This document shows, in pieces, positions 52,083 to 61,059 of a DNA stretch of 64,000 nt. The number at the start of each line of letters is the position of its first letter. The first letter of the stretch is position 1. The DNA is taken from NCBI RefSeq assembly GCF_014750685.1, contig NZ_JAAXGE010000006.1, forward strand, positions 310,001 through 374,000, read 5' to 3'. The notes below the pieces were generated by a model that worked only from the letters and a program-made list of their open reading frames with translations, had not been told where the DNA came from and ran no database searches. The translations under genes were made by a program, and so were the position numbers. The DNA comes from Bacteroides sp. GM023. GTDB lineage: Bacteria; Bacteroidota; Bacteroidia; Bacteroidales; Bacteroidaceae.

Positions 52083-53075
52083 ATGGCACCTACTAAATCA
52101 CAAAACAGCAATATGCTGCTGGCATTTCTTACTTTACTCGGAGTTATTGCAATCGTTGCAGTCGTTGGTTTTTTCATGCTTCGCAAAGGACCTGAAATCA
52201 TTCAGGGACAGGCAGAAGTTACCGAATATCGTGTCTCAAGTAAAGTTCCGGGACGTATTCTGGAATTTCGCGTGAAAGAAGGACAGCAGGTCAATGCCGG
52301 CGATACACTGGCTATCCTGGAAGCGCCGGATGTAGTGGCAAAGATGGAACAGGCACGTGCCGCCGAAGCTGCCGCACAGGCACAAAACGAAAAAGCTATC
52401 AAAGGGGCACGCCAGGAACAGATTCAGGCCGCTTATGAAATGTGGCAGAAAGCACAAGCCGGAGTCACCATTGCTGAGAAGTCATACAAAAGAGTGAAAA
52501 ACTTGTATGAACAGGGAGTGATGCCTGCACAAAAGCTGGACGAAGTAACTGCACAACGGGATGCCGCTATCGCTACCGAGAAAGCAGCAAAAGCGCAATA
52601 TACAATGGCAAAGAACGGAGCTGAACGTGAAGACAAAATGGCTGCAGAAGCCCTTGTCAACCGTGCGAAAGGAGCCGTGGCCGAGGTCGAATCTTACATC
52701 AAAGAGACTTATCTTATCGCTCCGGCAGCCGGAGAGGTTTCAGAGATTTTCCCAAAGGTTGGTGAATTGGTAGGTACCGGTGCACCTATCATGAATATTG
52801 CCGAACTGAATGATATGTGGATAACATTCAATGTACGCGAAGACCTGCTTAAAAACCTGACTATGGGGACTGAATTTGAAGCAATCGTTCCAGCTTTGGA
52901 TAATAAAACGGTCAAACTCAAAGTGTATTATATGAAGGACTTGGGTAGTTACGCAGCTTGGAAGGCTACTAAGACGACCGGTCAGTTTGATCTGAAAACA
53001 TTCGAAGTGAAAGCATCTCCGATGGAAAAAGTAGAGAATCTTCGTCCGGGTATGTCAGTTGTCATCGATAAGTAA
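52083..53075 (+). CDS. HlyD-family membrane fusion protein
   Basis: 330 aa. One N-terminal helix (MLLAFLTLLGVIAIVAVVGFFML, ~11-33), a lipoyl-like half (YRVSSKVPGRILEFRVKEGQQVNAGDTLAIL), a long helical hairpin (~80-205, Ala/Gln/Glu-rich, MEQARAAEAAAQAQNEKAIK), the return lipoyl half (LIAPAAGEVSEIFPKVGELVGTGAPIM) and a beta-barrel. It links the inner-membrane permeases to the TolC protein. It starts 11 bases after the TolC stop. Confidence 0.92.
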   Translation: MAPTKSQNSNMLLAFLTLLGVIAIVAVVGFFMLRKGPEIIQGQAEVTEYRVSSKVPGRILEFRVKEGQQVNAGDTLAILEAPDVVAKMEQARAAEAAAQAQNEKAIKGARQEQIQAAYEMWQKAQAGVTIAEKSYKRVKNLYEQGVMPAQKLDEVTAQRDAAIATEKAAKAQYTMAKNGAEREDKMAAEALVNRAKGAVAEVESYIKETYLIAPAAGEVSEIFPKVGELVGTGAPIMNIAELNDMWITFNVREDLLKNLTMGTEFEAIVPALDNKTVKLKVYYMKDLGSYAAWKATKTTGQFDLKTFEVKASPMEKVENLRPGMSVVIDK

Positions 53076-53077
53076 TC

Positions 53078-54259
53078 ATGAAAGAGAGAGAAAAGAAATA
53101 TATAGCATTGTGGCAGGTCATGCAACGAGAATGTCGGCGGTTGGTATCACGACCGCTCTACCTCTTCTGCATGGTCATAGCCCCACTTTTCTGCTATATC
53201 TTCTTCACTACTTTAATGGATTCGGGACTGCCGAAGGATCTTCCTGCCGGTGTGGTAGATATGGATGATTCGTCTACATCCCGCAATATCGTGCGCAACC
53301 TGGATGCTTTTTCGCAGACGGGTGTCGTTGCCCATTACAGTAATGTTACGGATGCACGCATCGCCGTACAGGAAGGAAAAATCTACGGGTTCTTTTATAT
53401 TCCCAAAGGCTTATCTGCGGAAGCACAAAGCCAGCGGCAGCCTAAGATTTCTTTCTATACCAACTATTCATATCTGATTGCGGGTTCCCTGCTTTTCAGG
53501 GATATGAAAATGATGGGGGAACTGACAGCCGGCTCTGCCACACGTACCACGTTATATGCCAAAGGAGCCACGGAAGATCAGGCGATGGGATTTCTGCAAC
53601 CTATCGTGATAGATACGCATCCATTGAATAATCCTTGGCTGAACTATTCGGTATATCTATGCAATACGCTGATACCGGGAGTACTCATGCTGCTTATATT
53701 CATGGTCACCGTTTATTCTATCGGCGTAGAAATCAAAGATCGCACTGCCCGTGAATGGTTGCGCATGAGTAATAATTCTATTTATATAGCATTGGCAGGG
53801 AAGTTACTTCCGCACACGGTAATCTTTTTCATTATGGGTATATTTTATAATGTATACTTATATGGTTTCCTACATTTTCCGTGCAATAGCGGTATCTTTC
53901 CCATGATATTCGCCACGCTCTGCCTTGTACTGGCATCACAGTGTTGCGGAATTCTCATGATAGGGACTCTGCCCACCCTGCGGCTCGGACTAAGCTTTGC
54001 TTCGTTATGGGGTGTCATATCGTTTTCTATCTCCGGTTTCTCGTTTCCGGTGATGGCGATGCATCCTGTTTTGCAGGCTTTGAGCAATCTGTTTCCGCTG
54101 CGTCATTATTTCCTGATTTATGTAGATCAGGCGCTCAACGGATATAGCATGGCTTACTCATGGAGTAACTATATGGCCTTATTAATATTCATGATGCTTC
54201 CTTTCTTTGTGGTTCACCGCCTGAAAGAAGCATTGGTTTACTATAAATACATACCCTAA
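53078..54259 (+). CDS. ABC-2-type permease (YhhJ/YbhR-like)
   Basis: 393 aa. An N-terminal helix (LYLFCMVIAPLFCYIFFTTLMDSG) is followed by a large periplasmic part (~45-190), then five more helices from ~200 (SVYLCNTLIPGVLMLLIFMVTVYSIGVE; IMGIFYNVYLYGFL; FATLCLVLASQCCGILMIGTLPTLRLG; WGVISFSISGFSFPVMAMHPVL). This is ABC-2 topology. Begins two bases after the HlyD stop and ends directly at the next ATG. Confidence 0.88.
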   Translation: MKEREKKYIALWQVMQRECRRLVSRPLYLFCMVIAPLFCYIFFTTLMDSGLPKDLPAGVVDMDDSSTSRNIVRNLDAFSQTGVVAHYSNVTDARIAVQEGKIYGFFYIPKGLSAEAQSQRQPKISFYTNYSYLIAGSLLFRDMKMMGELTAGSATRTTLYAKGATEDQAMGFLQPIVIDTHPLNNPWLNYSVYLCNTLIPGVLMLLIFMVTVYSIGVEIKDRTAREWLRMSNNSIYIALAGKLLPHTVIFFIMGIFYNVYLYGFLHFPCNSGIFPMIFATLCLVLASQCCGILMIGTLPTLRLGLSFASLWGVISFSISGFSFPVMAMHPVLQALSNLFPLRHYFLIYVDQALNGYSMAYSWSNYMALLIFMMLPFFVVHRLKEALVYYKYIP

Positions 54260-55519
54260 ATGAAAGATATAAAATTAAAAGATAAGATAGCCCAAGGCAT
54301 CAATGACCTGTTTTATATCTGGAAGCGGGAGTTTCAGACAACTTTCCGCGACCAGGGGGTACTGATATTCTTCATACTCGTCCCGCTAGGTTATCCATTG
54401 CTATACAGCTTTATCTATGACAACGAAGTGGTGCGAGAAGTTCCCGCCGTTGTTGTGGATGATTCTCATTCCTCTTTGAGTCGTGAATATCTTCGGAAAG
54501 TAGATGCTACGCCCGATATTCAAATCGTATCTTATTGTGCCGATATGGAAGAAGCCAAGCAAATGCTGAAGAACAGACGTGCGTACGGCATCATTTACAT
54601 TCCTTCGGATTTCAGTGATAATATCGCAAAAGGAAAGCAGACACAAGTCAGCATCTATTGTGATATGAGCGGATTACTTTATTATAAGTCCATGCTGATA
54701 GCCAACACAGCCGTTTCATTGAATATGAATCAGGATATTAAGATTGCCCGTAGCGGTAATACGACTGACCGGCAGGATGAGATAACTGCTTATCCGATAG
54801 AATATGAGGAGATTTCAATATTCAATCCTACTGCCGGATTCGCCGCTTTCCTGATTCCTGCGGTACTGGTATTAATCATTCAGCAGACATTACTGCTCGG
54901 CATCGGTCTTGCTGCCGGAACAGCCCGTGAAAATAACCGGTTCAAAGACCTCGTACCCATCAACCGGCATTATAACGGTACATTGCGTATCGTACTCGGA
55001 AAAGGACTGAGTTATTTTATGGTTTATGTATTAGTGGCTTTCTATGTGCTATATATCGTACCACGACTATTCAGTCTCAACCAAATCGGACAACCCGGTT
55101 CATTAGTATTATTCGTTGTTCCTTATTTGGCGGCTTGTATTTTCTTTGCCATGACAACGTCCATTGCCATTCGTAATCGGGAAACGTGTATGCTGATTTT
55201 TGTATTCACATCCGTTCCTTTGCTATTTATATCAGGAATTTCCTGGCCAGGGGCCGCAATTCCTCCGTTTTGGAAGTATGTATCTTACATATTCCCGTCT
55301 ACTTTCGGCATCAATGGTTTTGTAAAAATCAATAATATGGGAGCAACTTTGAGTGAAGTGGCTTTTGAATATAAAGCTTTGTGGTTACAGGCGGGTGTCT
55401 ATTTCCTTACTACCTGCTGGGTATATCGCTGGCAAATACTTATGAGTCGCAAACATGCCATAGAGAGATATAAAGAACTAAAAGAGAAAGAAAACTTATC
55501 AAAGCAGGTAAGTGATTGA
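54260..55519 (+). CDS. ABC-2-type permease, paralogue of the preceding gene
   Basis: 419 aa with the same layout: one N-terminal helix (GVLIFFILVPLGYPLLYSFIYD), a large loop with VDDSHSSLSREYLRKVDATPDIQIVSYC, and helices from ~185 (AGFAAFLIPAVLVLIIQQTLLLGIGLAAGTAREN; YFMVYVLVAFYVLYIVPRLF; LVLFVVPYLAACIFFAMTTSIAIRNRETCMLIFVFTSVPLLFISGISWPGAAIPP). Abuts the previous gene. The two permeases probably form a heterodimer. No ATP-binding subunit is encoded in the operon or nearby. Confidence 0.88.
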   Translation: MKDIKLKDKIAQGINDLFYIWKREFQTTFRDQGVLIFFILVPLGYPLLYSFIYDNEVVREVPAVVVDDSHSSLSREYLRKVDATPDIQIVSYCADMEEAKQMLKNRRAYGIIYIPSDFSDNIAKGKQTQVSIYCDMSGLLYYKSMLIANTAVSLNMNQDIKIARSGNTTDRQDEITAYPIEYEEISIFNPTAGFAAFLIPAVLVLIIQQTLLLGIGLAAGTARENNRFKDLVPINRHYNGTLRIVLGKGLSYFMVYVLVAFYVLYIVPRLFSLNQIGQPGSLVLFVVPYLAACIFFAMTTSIAIRNRETCMLIFVFTSVPLLFISGISWPGAAIPPFWKYVSYIFPSTFGINGFVKINNMGATLSEVAFEYKALWLQAGVYFLTTCWVYRWQILMSRKHAIERYKELKEKENLSKQVSD

Positions 55520-55601
55520 CAGATATAACACAAGAGAGAGAAGCGAACGGTATATTCTTATTATTAAGGTATGCCGTTTTTTCTTTTTCGGAAAGAAGGA
55601 T

Positions 55602-55646
55602 AAAAAAATCCCCCGTCCAAAGAGAGTATAGGACGAGGGATTTTTA
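55602..55646. terminator. Bidirectional terminator
   Basis: AAAAATCCC plus CGTCC (55604-55618) pairs with GGACG plus GGGATTTTT (55631-55645), with a single C-A mismatch. A-run on the left and T-run on the right serve both convergent units (export operon and porin gene). Confidence 0.85.
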
Positions 55647-55676
55647 AAGAGATATTATAAAGAGAGTATAATTCTA

Positions 55677-56264
55677 TTAGAATTTGTAACCTACACCGAT
55701 AGAGAAGTTCATGTTTTTCGGAGCACCGTCACCATCATAAATTTTAGCTAAACCAAATTCTCCAGTCAGATCAATAAAGAATTTGTTGATTTCATAGGCA
55801 ACACCTACGCCAAGACCAGCATCAAATTTCTTTGCTCCTTCCATCAAGACTTCGCCATCTTCATCTTTAAGATCTTTGAAGAAATCAGTCTTTTCATTGC
55901 CAATTTTATACTTACCAGCAATACCAAATCCGAAATAAGGACCTGCTTTTACCACAATATTCTGATTATCAGCAATTGCAAATCTTGCAGCAGCCATTAC
56001 AGGGATTTCCAAATACATAGGATTGGCTTTCAAATCATCCATTTTAGCTCCTTTTTGAGTAAACATCAAAGATGGTTGAATAGACCACATATCGGTGAAC
56101 TGATATTCCATACCAACACCGACATTAAATCCAATTCTCATGTCAGTATCAGCATCACCGGTAAAGTTACTCATATTCATACCTACTTTGGCATTCCAAG
56201 AAATCTGAGAATAAGAAACGATAGAAACAAGTGCGAATAGCACAAAAATCAAACCTTTTTTCAT
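55677..56264 (-). CDS. Porin-family outer-membrane beta-barrel protein
   Basis: 195 aa, signal peptide MKKGLIFVLFALVSIVSYSQ. Eight-stranded barrel pattern of the OMP_b-brl type: WNAKVGMNMSNFTGDADTDMRIGFNVGVGMEYQF, WSIQPSLMFTQKGAKM, VVKAGPYFGFGIAGKYKIG, KFDAGLGVGVAYEINKF and the last strand MNFSIGVGYKF ending in Phe. Complete. A TATATTTG -7-like sequence at 56409-56416 (minus strand) would give a 5' leader of about 140 bases. Confidence 0.85.
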   Translation of the reverse strand: MKKGLIFVLFALVSIVSYSQISWNAKVGMNMSNFTGDADTDMRIGFNVGVGMEYQFTDMWSIQPSLMFTQKGAKMDDLKANPMYLEIPVMAAARFAIADNQNIVVKAGPYFGFGIAGKYKIGNEKTDFFKDLKDEDGEVLMEGAKKFDAGLGVGVAYEINKFFIDLTGEFGLAKIYDGDGAPKNMNFSIGVGYKF

Positions 56265-56603
56265 ATCATTAATTTTTTAATTTGCCTCCCTCTTCCCTTC
56301 GGTCAGCATTGTTAATTAAATAGTTCCATTGTCTAGTGCGGGGAATTTTCCGAACTTTACCAGCGTATCGGAACACACTGTTCATATTTAACGTCTGTTT
56401 CGTGTCCGCAAATATATTTCATTTATTTTATATAAAAAAGTCCTTGATAGTCTATTTTTAGCATAAATGTTATTAAACAGTGACTATTTAGGCAAAAATT
56501 GTGCCCATCCATTCGTTTTTTATGCTCAACTATTTTCAGGACAGATAGACAATTAAAATATTCTTGCAAATATTATGCATTTACATTTATTAACCGACTA
56601 GCT

Positions 56604-56634
56604 ATTGCTTGTTTACGAAATATTCGTAGATTTG
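56604..56634 (+). promoter_or_regulatory. Promoter of the blaI-like gene
   Basis: ATTG (56604-56607), 19-bp spacer, TAGATTTG (56627-56634). The -7 box lies between and partly within two operator-like dyads. The rest of the gap 56265-56603 shows no gene and no repeat array. Confidence 0.6.
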
Positions 56635-56647
56635 CGAAGTATTCGTA
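56614..56647. promoter_or_regulatory. Two BlaI-like operator dyads over the promoter
   Basis: TACGAAATATTCGTA (56614-56628) and TGCGAAGTATTCGTA (56633-56647) are near-palindromes, 13 of 15 identical to each other, 19 bp apart. They flank the TAGATTTG -7 box and sit 17 bases before the ATG. This is the position expected for autorepression by the BlaI-type repressor encoded next. Confidence 0.75.
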
Positions 56648-56663
56648 ATTAAACAATATCTCC

Positions 56664-57029
56664 ATGGAAAAGTTAACAATACAAGAAGAAGAAGTAATGA
56701 TCTACATTTGGGAGTTACAAAACTGTTTCGTAAAGGACATCGTAGCGAAATATACGCAACCTGCTCCGCCGTACACCACAGTAGCATCCATCGTGAAGAA
56801 CCTCGAACGGAAGGGATACGTCACATCGAAACGTGTGGGTAATACTTACCAGTACACTCCCGCAATTCGCGAAAATGAGTATAAACGCCATTTTATGAGC
56901 GGCGTAGTTCGTAACTATTTTGAGAACTCTTACAAAGAAATGGTTTCTTTCTTTGCAAAAGACCAAAAGATTTCGACCGATGATCTCAAAGATATCATCG
57001 ACCTGATTGAAAAAGGAAAAGAAGATTAA
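56664..57029 (+). CDS. BlaI/MecI/CopY-family transcriptional repressor
   Basis: 121 aa. Winged helix: KLTIQEEEVMIYIWELQNCFVKDIVAKY, then the recognition part PAPPYTTVASIVKNLERKGYVTSKRVGNTYQYTPAI, followed by dimerisation helices. The P-P-Y-T-T-V motif is the family hallmark. It regulates itself and the downstream BlaR-like gene (18 bases apart). In this family the membrane peptidase triggers removal of the repressor; the signal here is unknown. Confidence 0.92.
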   Translation: MEKLTIQEEEVMIYIWELQNCFVKDIVAKYTQPAPPYTTVASIVKNLERKGYVTSKRVGNTYQYTPAIRENEYKRHFMSGVVRNYFENSYKEMVSFFAKDQKISTDDLKDIIDLIEKGKED

Positions 57030-57047
57030 TAGAAAATATTCATTACT

Positions 57048-58868
57048 ATGACTCCGGAATTAGCCTATTTTCTAAAGATAAATGTAGCAATAGTCCTATT
57101 CTACGCATTCTATCGGTTGTTTTTCTATAAAGACACCTTCTTCCATTGGCGTCGGACAGCTTTGCTATGCTTTTTTGCCATCTCCTTGCTTTATCCTTTG
57201 TTGAACATTCAAGGATGGATAAAAGCCCATGAACCAATGGTGGCAATGGCAGATCTTTATGCAACAATTATACTTCCGGAGCAGACCATCACTCCACTGC
57301 AAGAGCCAACGATGAACTGGCAAGAGCTAATCATACTCTTTATGAAAATCATCTATTGGAGTGGAGTATTGTTATTAGCGACACGTTTCCTTGTGCAATT
57401 AGGCAGTATTATACGGCTACATATCCAGTGCCCAAAAAGCACTATGCAAGGAGTACGCGTACATCTTTTAAAGAAAGAAAACGGCCCGTTCTCTTTCTTC
57501 CATTGGATATTCATTCATCCACAGTCACATACAGAGTCCGAAATCGGTGAAATCATTACTCACGAAGAAACACATGCCCGTCAACATCATTCGGTAGATG
57601 TGTTAATCAGTGAACTAATGTGCACATTCTGCTGGTTCAACCCTTTTATTTGGCTGATGAAACGGGAAGTCAGAGGAAATCTCGAATACATGGCGGATCA
57701 CCGGGTATTGGAGACGGGACATGACAGTAAATCATACCAGTACCATTTGTTGGGACTGGCACATCACAAGGCTGCAGCAAATTTATCAAATAGTTTCAAT
57801 GTTTTACCACTCAAAAATCGTATTAAAATGATGAATAAACGAAGAACAAAAGAAATAGGGAGAACAAAGTATCTTATGTTTCTCCCCTTGGCTGCCCTGT
57901 TGATGATTGTCAGCAACATCGAAATGGTAGCACGTACCACAGAGAAATTCGCCAAAGAAGTAATGGGACAGACAACGACACAAGTCGTAGCTCCGGAACT
58001 TGAGATTGCAACCCTCCCCGAACTGCCTGCTGAAGAGATTCAAAAGATAACTGTCCCACAGGATAAGAAAGTAAAAGAAGCATCCGAAACTCACAGCAAA
58101 AGTGTGCCCGATTCTATCGTATTTGAAGTAGTAGAAGAAATGCCGGATTTCCCGGGCGGAGTTCAAGGACTCATGGAATACCTTTCGAAGAATGTCAAAT
58201 ACCCGGCTGAAGCACACAAAGCTGGCATACAAGGACGTGTAATCGTTAGTTTCACGGTTAAGAAAGACGGAAGTATCGCTGATACAAAAGTAGCCCGAAG
58301 CGTAGCTCCTTCTCTTGATAAAGAAGCAGAACGTGTAATCTCTACAATGCCCAAATGGAAGCCGGGTAAACAAAGAGGAGAAGCAGTAAATGTCAGATTT
58401 ACAGTTCCTGTTATGTTCAGACTAACCGGGCCTGAAACTCCGAAAGCTGAAGAAATAAAACAATCTGATTTGGAAGAAGTTGTCGTAGTGGGTTATGGTC
58501 CTAAAGAAGATTCAACTCCCGATGCAGTAGGCGTAAAAACAGATAATGAAGAGACAACTTTTAAGGTAGTGGAAACGATGCCTAAATTCCCCGGCGGAAC
58601 AAGAGGCCTAATGCAATATCTTGCCAGAAGTATCAAATATCCTGTTATTGCACAAGAGAAAAAGCAACAAGGCAGAGTCATCATTCAGATGGTCATCGGG
58701 CAAGACGGCAGCATTTCTAATGCAAAAGTATTGCGCAGTGTATCTCCGTCACTCGATACAGAAGCCATGCGCGTAGTAAGTAATATGCCGAAATGGGAAC
58801 CGGGACTGCAACGAGGACAAGCTGTTGCCGTAGAATACACCCTTCCTATTACATTCCGACTACAATAA
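57048..58868 (+). CDS. BlaR1-like M56 metallopeptidase fused to two TonB C-terminal domains
   Basis: 606 aa. Four membrane helices (~8-24, ~36-52, ~95-115, ~276-292). The M56 zinc site is HEETH (172-176) with E213 in NLEYMADH, facing the cytoplasm. The periplasmic part holds two homologous TonB_C domains (~358-458 and ~505-606), each with PxFPGG at its start and MPKWxPGxQRG near its end. Between them, residues 476-484 read EEVVVVGYG, matching the SusC plug motif. Probable sensor for the BlaI repressor, with TonB-like domains perhaps contacting outer-membrane receptors (inference). Followed by GC-rich array B. Confidence 0.85.
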   Translation: MTPELAYFLKINVAIVLFYAFYRLFFYKDTFFHWRRTALLCFFAISLLYPLLNIQGWIKAHEPMVAMADLYATIILPEQTITPLQEPTMNWQELIILFMKIIYWSGVLLLATRFLVQLGSIIRLHIQCPKSTMQGVRVHLLKKENGPFSFFHWIFIHPQSHTESEIGEIITHEETHARQHHSVDVLISELMCTFCWFNPFIWLMKREVRGNLEYMADHRVLETGHDSKSYQYHLLGLAHHKAAANLSNSFNVLPLKNRIKMMNKRRTKEIGRTKYLMFLPLAALLMIVSNIEMVARTTEKFAKEVMGQTTTQVVAPELEIATLPELPAEEIQKITVPQDKKVKEASETHSKSVPDSIVFEVVEEMPDFPGGVQGLMEYLSKNVKYPAEAHKAGIQGRVIVSFTVKKDGSIADTKVARSVAPSLDKEAERVISTMPKWKPGKQRGEAVNVRFTVPVMFRLTGPETPKAEEIKQSDLEEVVVVGYGPKEDSTPDAVGVKTDNEETTFKVVETMPKFPGGTRGLMQYLARSIKYPVIAQEKKQQGRVIIQMVIGQDGSISNAKVLRSVSPSLDTEAMRVVSNMPKWEPGLQRGQAVAVEYTLPITFRLQ

Positions 58869-58875
58869 TTTATTT

Positions 58876-58968
58876 CCCCGGTGCCGCGCCCTCTCCTCAT
58901 CGGTGGGGAACGGGGCGTTCATCGGTGCCGGACACCAGCCTCATCGGTGGGGAACACTAACCTCATCA
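58876..58968. repeat. 22-bp tandem array B (4.2 copies), GC-rich
   Basis: Units start at 58876, 58898, 58920, 58942 and 58964, exactly 22 bp apart. Each begins TCATCGGTG (TCCCCGGTG in the first), then alternates between GCCG and GGGGAAC versions (units 1 and 3 against 2 and 4). The 13-mer at 58875-58887 (TTCCCCGGTGCCG) is identical to array A. It lies between the BlaR-like gene and the thioredoxin-like gene on the same strand. Confidence 0.88.
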
Positions 58969-59054
58969 ATTCCAAAAAGAATTTCTTTTTTCTACTTCTA
59001 TAAGGCTAGTTACAAAAATATCCTTATATTTGTTAGAAATAAAACGCTATTTAT

Positions 59055-60950
59055 ATGAAAAGATTCGCATGGGTTATCGGTTTGATACTCTGCACAGTTT
59101 GCACTGTACAAGCCAAAGACAGAGTTATCGAGCGTCCTCCTTTTCTAGCCTGGAGCTCCAATAGTATCGAAGTTGAGAAAATTGTCATGAGTGACACAGT
59201 GACCACTGTATATGTGAAAGCCTACTATCGGCCTAAGTACTGGATAAAAGTAGCAACCGGAAGTTTTCTGAAAGATAATAACGGGGCACTTTATCCTATC
59301 CGGAAGGGAGTTGGAATAACACTGGACAAAGAATTTTGGATGCCAGAATCCGGAGAAGCGGAATTTCAGCTACTCTTTCCTCCTATACCGGAAAATGTTA
59401 CCAGCCTGGATTTCTCTGAAGGAGACTTTGACGGAGCATACAAGATATGGGGAATACAGCTCAATGAGAAGAATTTCCGCAAAACTCCGTTGCCTAAAGA
59501 CGCGATAATCCATAAGATTAATAAGAAAGCCCAATTAGCTACACCGGAACTCGCATATGGTAAAGCCACACTAACAGGTAGAGTGCTCGACTTTAAGAAA
59601 GATATGCCGGCATCAGGTAAACTGCATCTGAATGATCCGGTCAAGTGGCTGAACTTTGCCGAAGAAGTGAGTATAAATGAAGACGGAACTTTCCAGGTTC
59701 AAACAAATGTCATTACGGTAACTCCGGCGACACTTGTTTTCCCATTTGCTCAAATTTCTTGCTTATTAGCTCCGGGAAAAGAAAGTTCTATTATTATTAA
59801 TACGGCCGAATGTACACGCCAACAATCACACTTGCAAAAGGACGATAAGCCCTATGGAAAGAAAGCTTATTACGGTGGTTATTTGGCTGAATTACAACAA
59901 GAGCTGGCGGATAATACCATTCAGTGTAATCTGGTCAGCAATCCGGGGAAAATGGTAGACGAAGTTATCGGAAAAGATATAGATGGAGTGAAAAACTATT
60001 TCATAGAGAAACGGAGTAACATCCATAAACAGATAGAAGAAGCCCCTCTCAGTTCAGCCGCAAAAGAAGTTTTGAAAGCCAATACAGATATAACCACAGC
60101 TATTGGACTTTTTATGGGCAAAGATATTCTAATGCGTGCATATGTTGTTGGTCAAAAGCTGAACAGAGAGCAGGCTAAGGAATATTACACAAACACTAAG
60201 ATTGAATTCCCTGATAATTATTTTGATATATTCAAGGAATTGGCTCTCAACACACCAGCAGATTTATATGCACCGGAATATGCATACGGAACAGGAGTAT
60301 TCAGTTCCCGAAAAGATCTTTTGGAAAAACATTTGGGAACAAGCCAGGGAATCCTATTCCAAATGATGGAAGCATCCAAATGTTATCGCTCTATTGAAGA
60401 TTTTAACCCGCTGACTGCCGAGCAGATAACCGCGCTTGAAGCACTTCCTTCGCCTGCCTACAAAAATATGCTGACAGCGCTCAATGGAGAATTACTCAAG
60501 AAGATGGAGTTAAACAGACAGAAAACCGGATACAAAATCAATGAAGTAGGCGAAGTAGAAAATGAAGAACTTTTCTCTGCTATCATTTCCAAATTTAAAG
60601 GGCATGTTCTATTAGTAGACTTTTGGGCTACTTGGTGCGGTCCTTGCCGAATGGCCAACAAAGCCATGATTCCGATGAAAGAAGAATTGAAAGATAAGGA
60701 TATCCTTTATTTATATGTCGCAGGAGAAAATTCCCCCAAAGGAACTTGGGAAAATATGATACCCGATGTTCACGGAGAGCATTTCCGTGTGACTAATGAC
60801 CAATGGAGATATCTTATGGATAAATTCAATATTCAGGGAGTACCGACTTATTTTGTTATCGACCGCAATGGTAATACCGTTTATCAGCAGACCGGTTTCC
60901 CTGGAGCTGACACCATGAAAAAGAAACTGACAGAAGCATTGAATAAATAA
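59055..60950 (+). CDS. Secreted thioredoxin-like (TlpA/ResA-type) protein with large N-terminal region
   Basis: 631 aa, signal peptide ending VQAK (~21). The C-terminal thioredoxin domain (~505-631) has DFWATWCGPCRMANKAM with Cys528 and Cys531, then FNIQGVPTYFVIDRNGN with the cis-Pro. The long N-terminal half contains a beta domain (WSSNSIEVEKIVMSDTVTTVYV ... WGIQLNEK) and a helical middle region. Probably an envelope disulfide reductase of the Bacteroidetes TlpA type. It follows the BlaR-like gene by 186 bases, across array B; cotranscription is possible. Confidence 0.85.
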   Translation: MKRFAWVIGLILCTVCTVQAKDRVIERPPFLAWSSNSIEVEKIVMSDTVTTVYVKAYYRPKYWIKVATGSFLKDNNGALYPIRKGVGITLDKEFWMPESGEAEFQLLFPPIPENVTSLDFSEGDFDGAYKIWGIQLNEKNFRKTPLPKDAIIHKINKKAQLATPELAYGKATLTGRVLDFKKDMPASGKLHLNDPVKWLNFAEEVSINEDGTFQVQTNVITVTPATLVFPFAQISCLLAPGKESSIIINTAECTRQQSHLQKDDKPYGKKAYYGGYLAELQQELADNTIQCNLVSNPGKMVDEVIGKDIDGVKNYFIEKRSNIHKQIEEAPLSSAAKEVLKANTDITTAIGLFMGKDILMRAYVVGQKLNREQAKEYYTNTKIEFPDNYFDIFKELALNTPADLYAPEYAYGTGVFSSRKDLLEKHLGTSQGILFQMMEASKCYRSIEDFNPLTAEQITALEALPSPAYKNMLTALNGELLKKMELNRQKTGYKINEVGEVENEELFSAIISKFKGHVLLVDFWATWCGPCRMANKAMIPMKEELKDKDILYLYVAGENSPKGTWENMIPDVHGEHFRVTNDQWRYLMDKFNIQGVPTYFVIDRNGNTVYQQTGFPGADTMKKKLTEALNK

Positions 60951-60968
60951 TAGATACTACCATATAAG

Positions 60969-61014
60969 AAAGAACCTTCATAGTCTTTACAAAAACTATG
61001 AAGGTTCTTTTTAT
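60969..61014. terminator. Intrinsic terminator between convergent genes
   Basis: AAAGAACCTTCATAGT (60969-60984) pairs perfectly with ACTATGAAGGTTCTTT (60995-61010), 16 bp, with flanking T on the plus strand. Shared by the thioredoxin-like gene and mrp. Confidence 0.9.
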
Positions 61015-61059
61015 ATCTTACGAACAGCTTATATAAAAGCTATCTTGTCCAGATTCCGG

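Noticed and set aside
58876..58968. Simple intrinsic terminator
   Set aside because: No T-tract follows the repeats, the array extends over more than four units, and the 22-bp period is not explained by a single hairpin.
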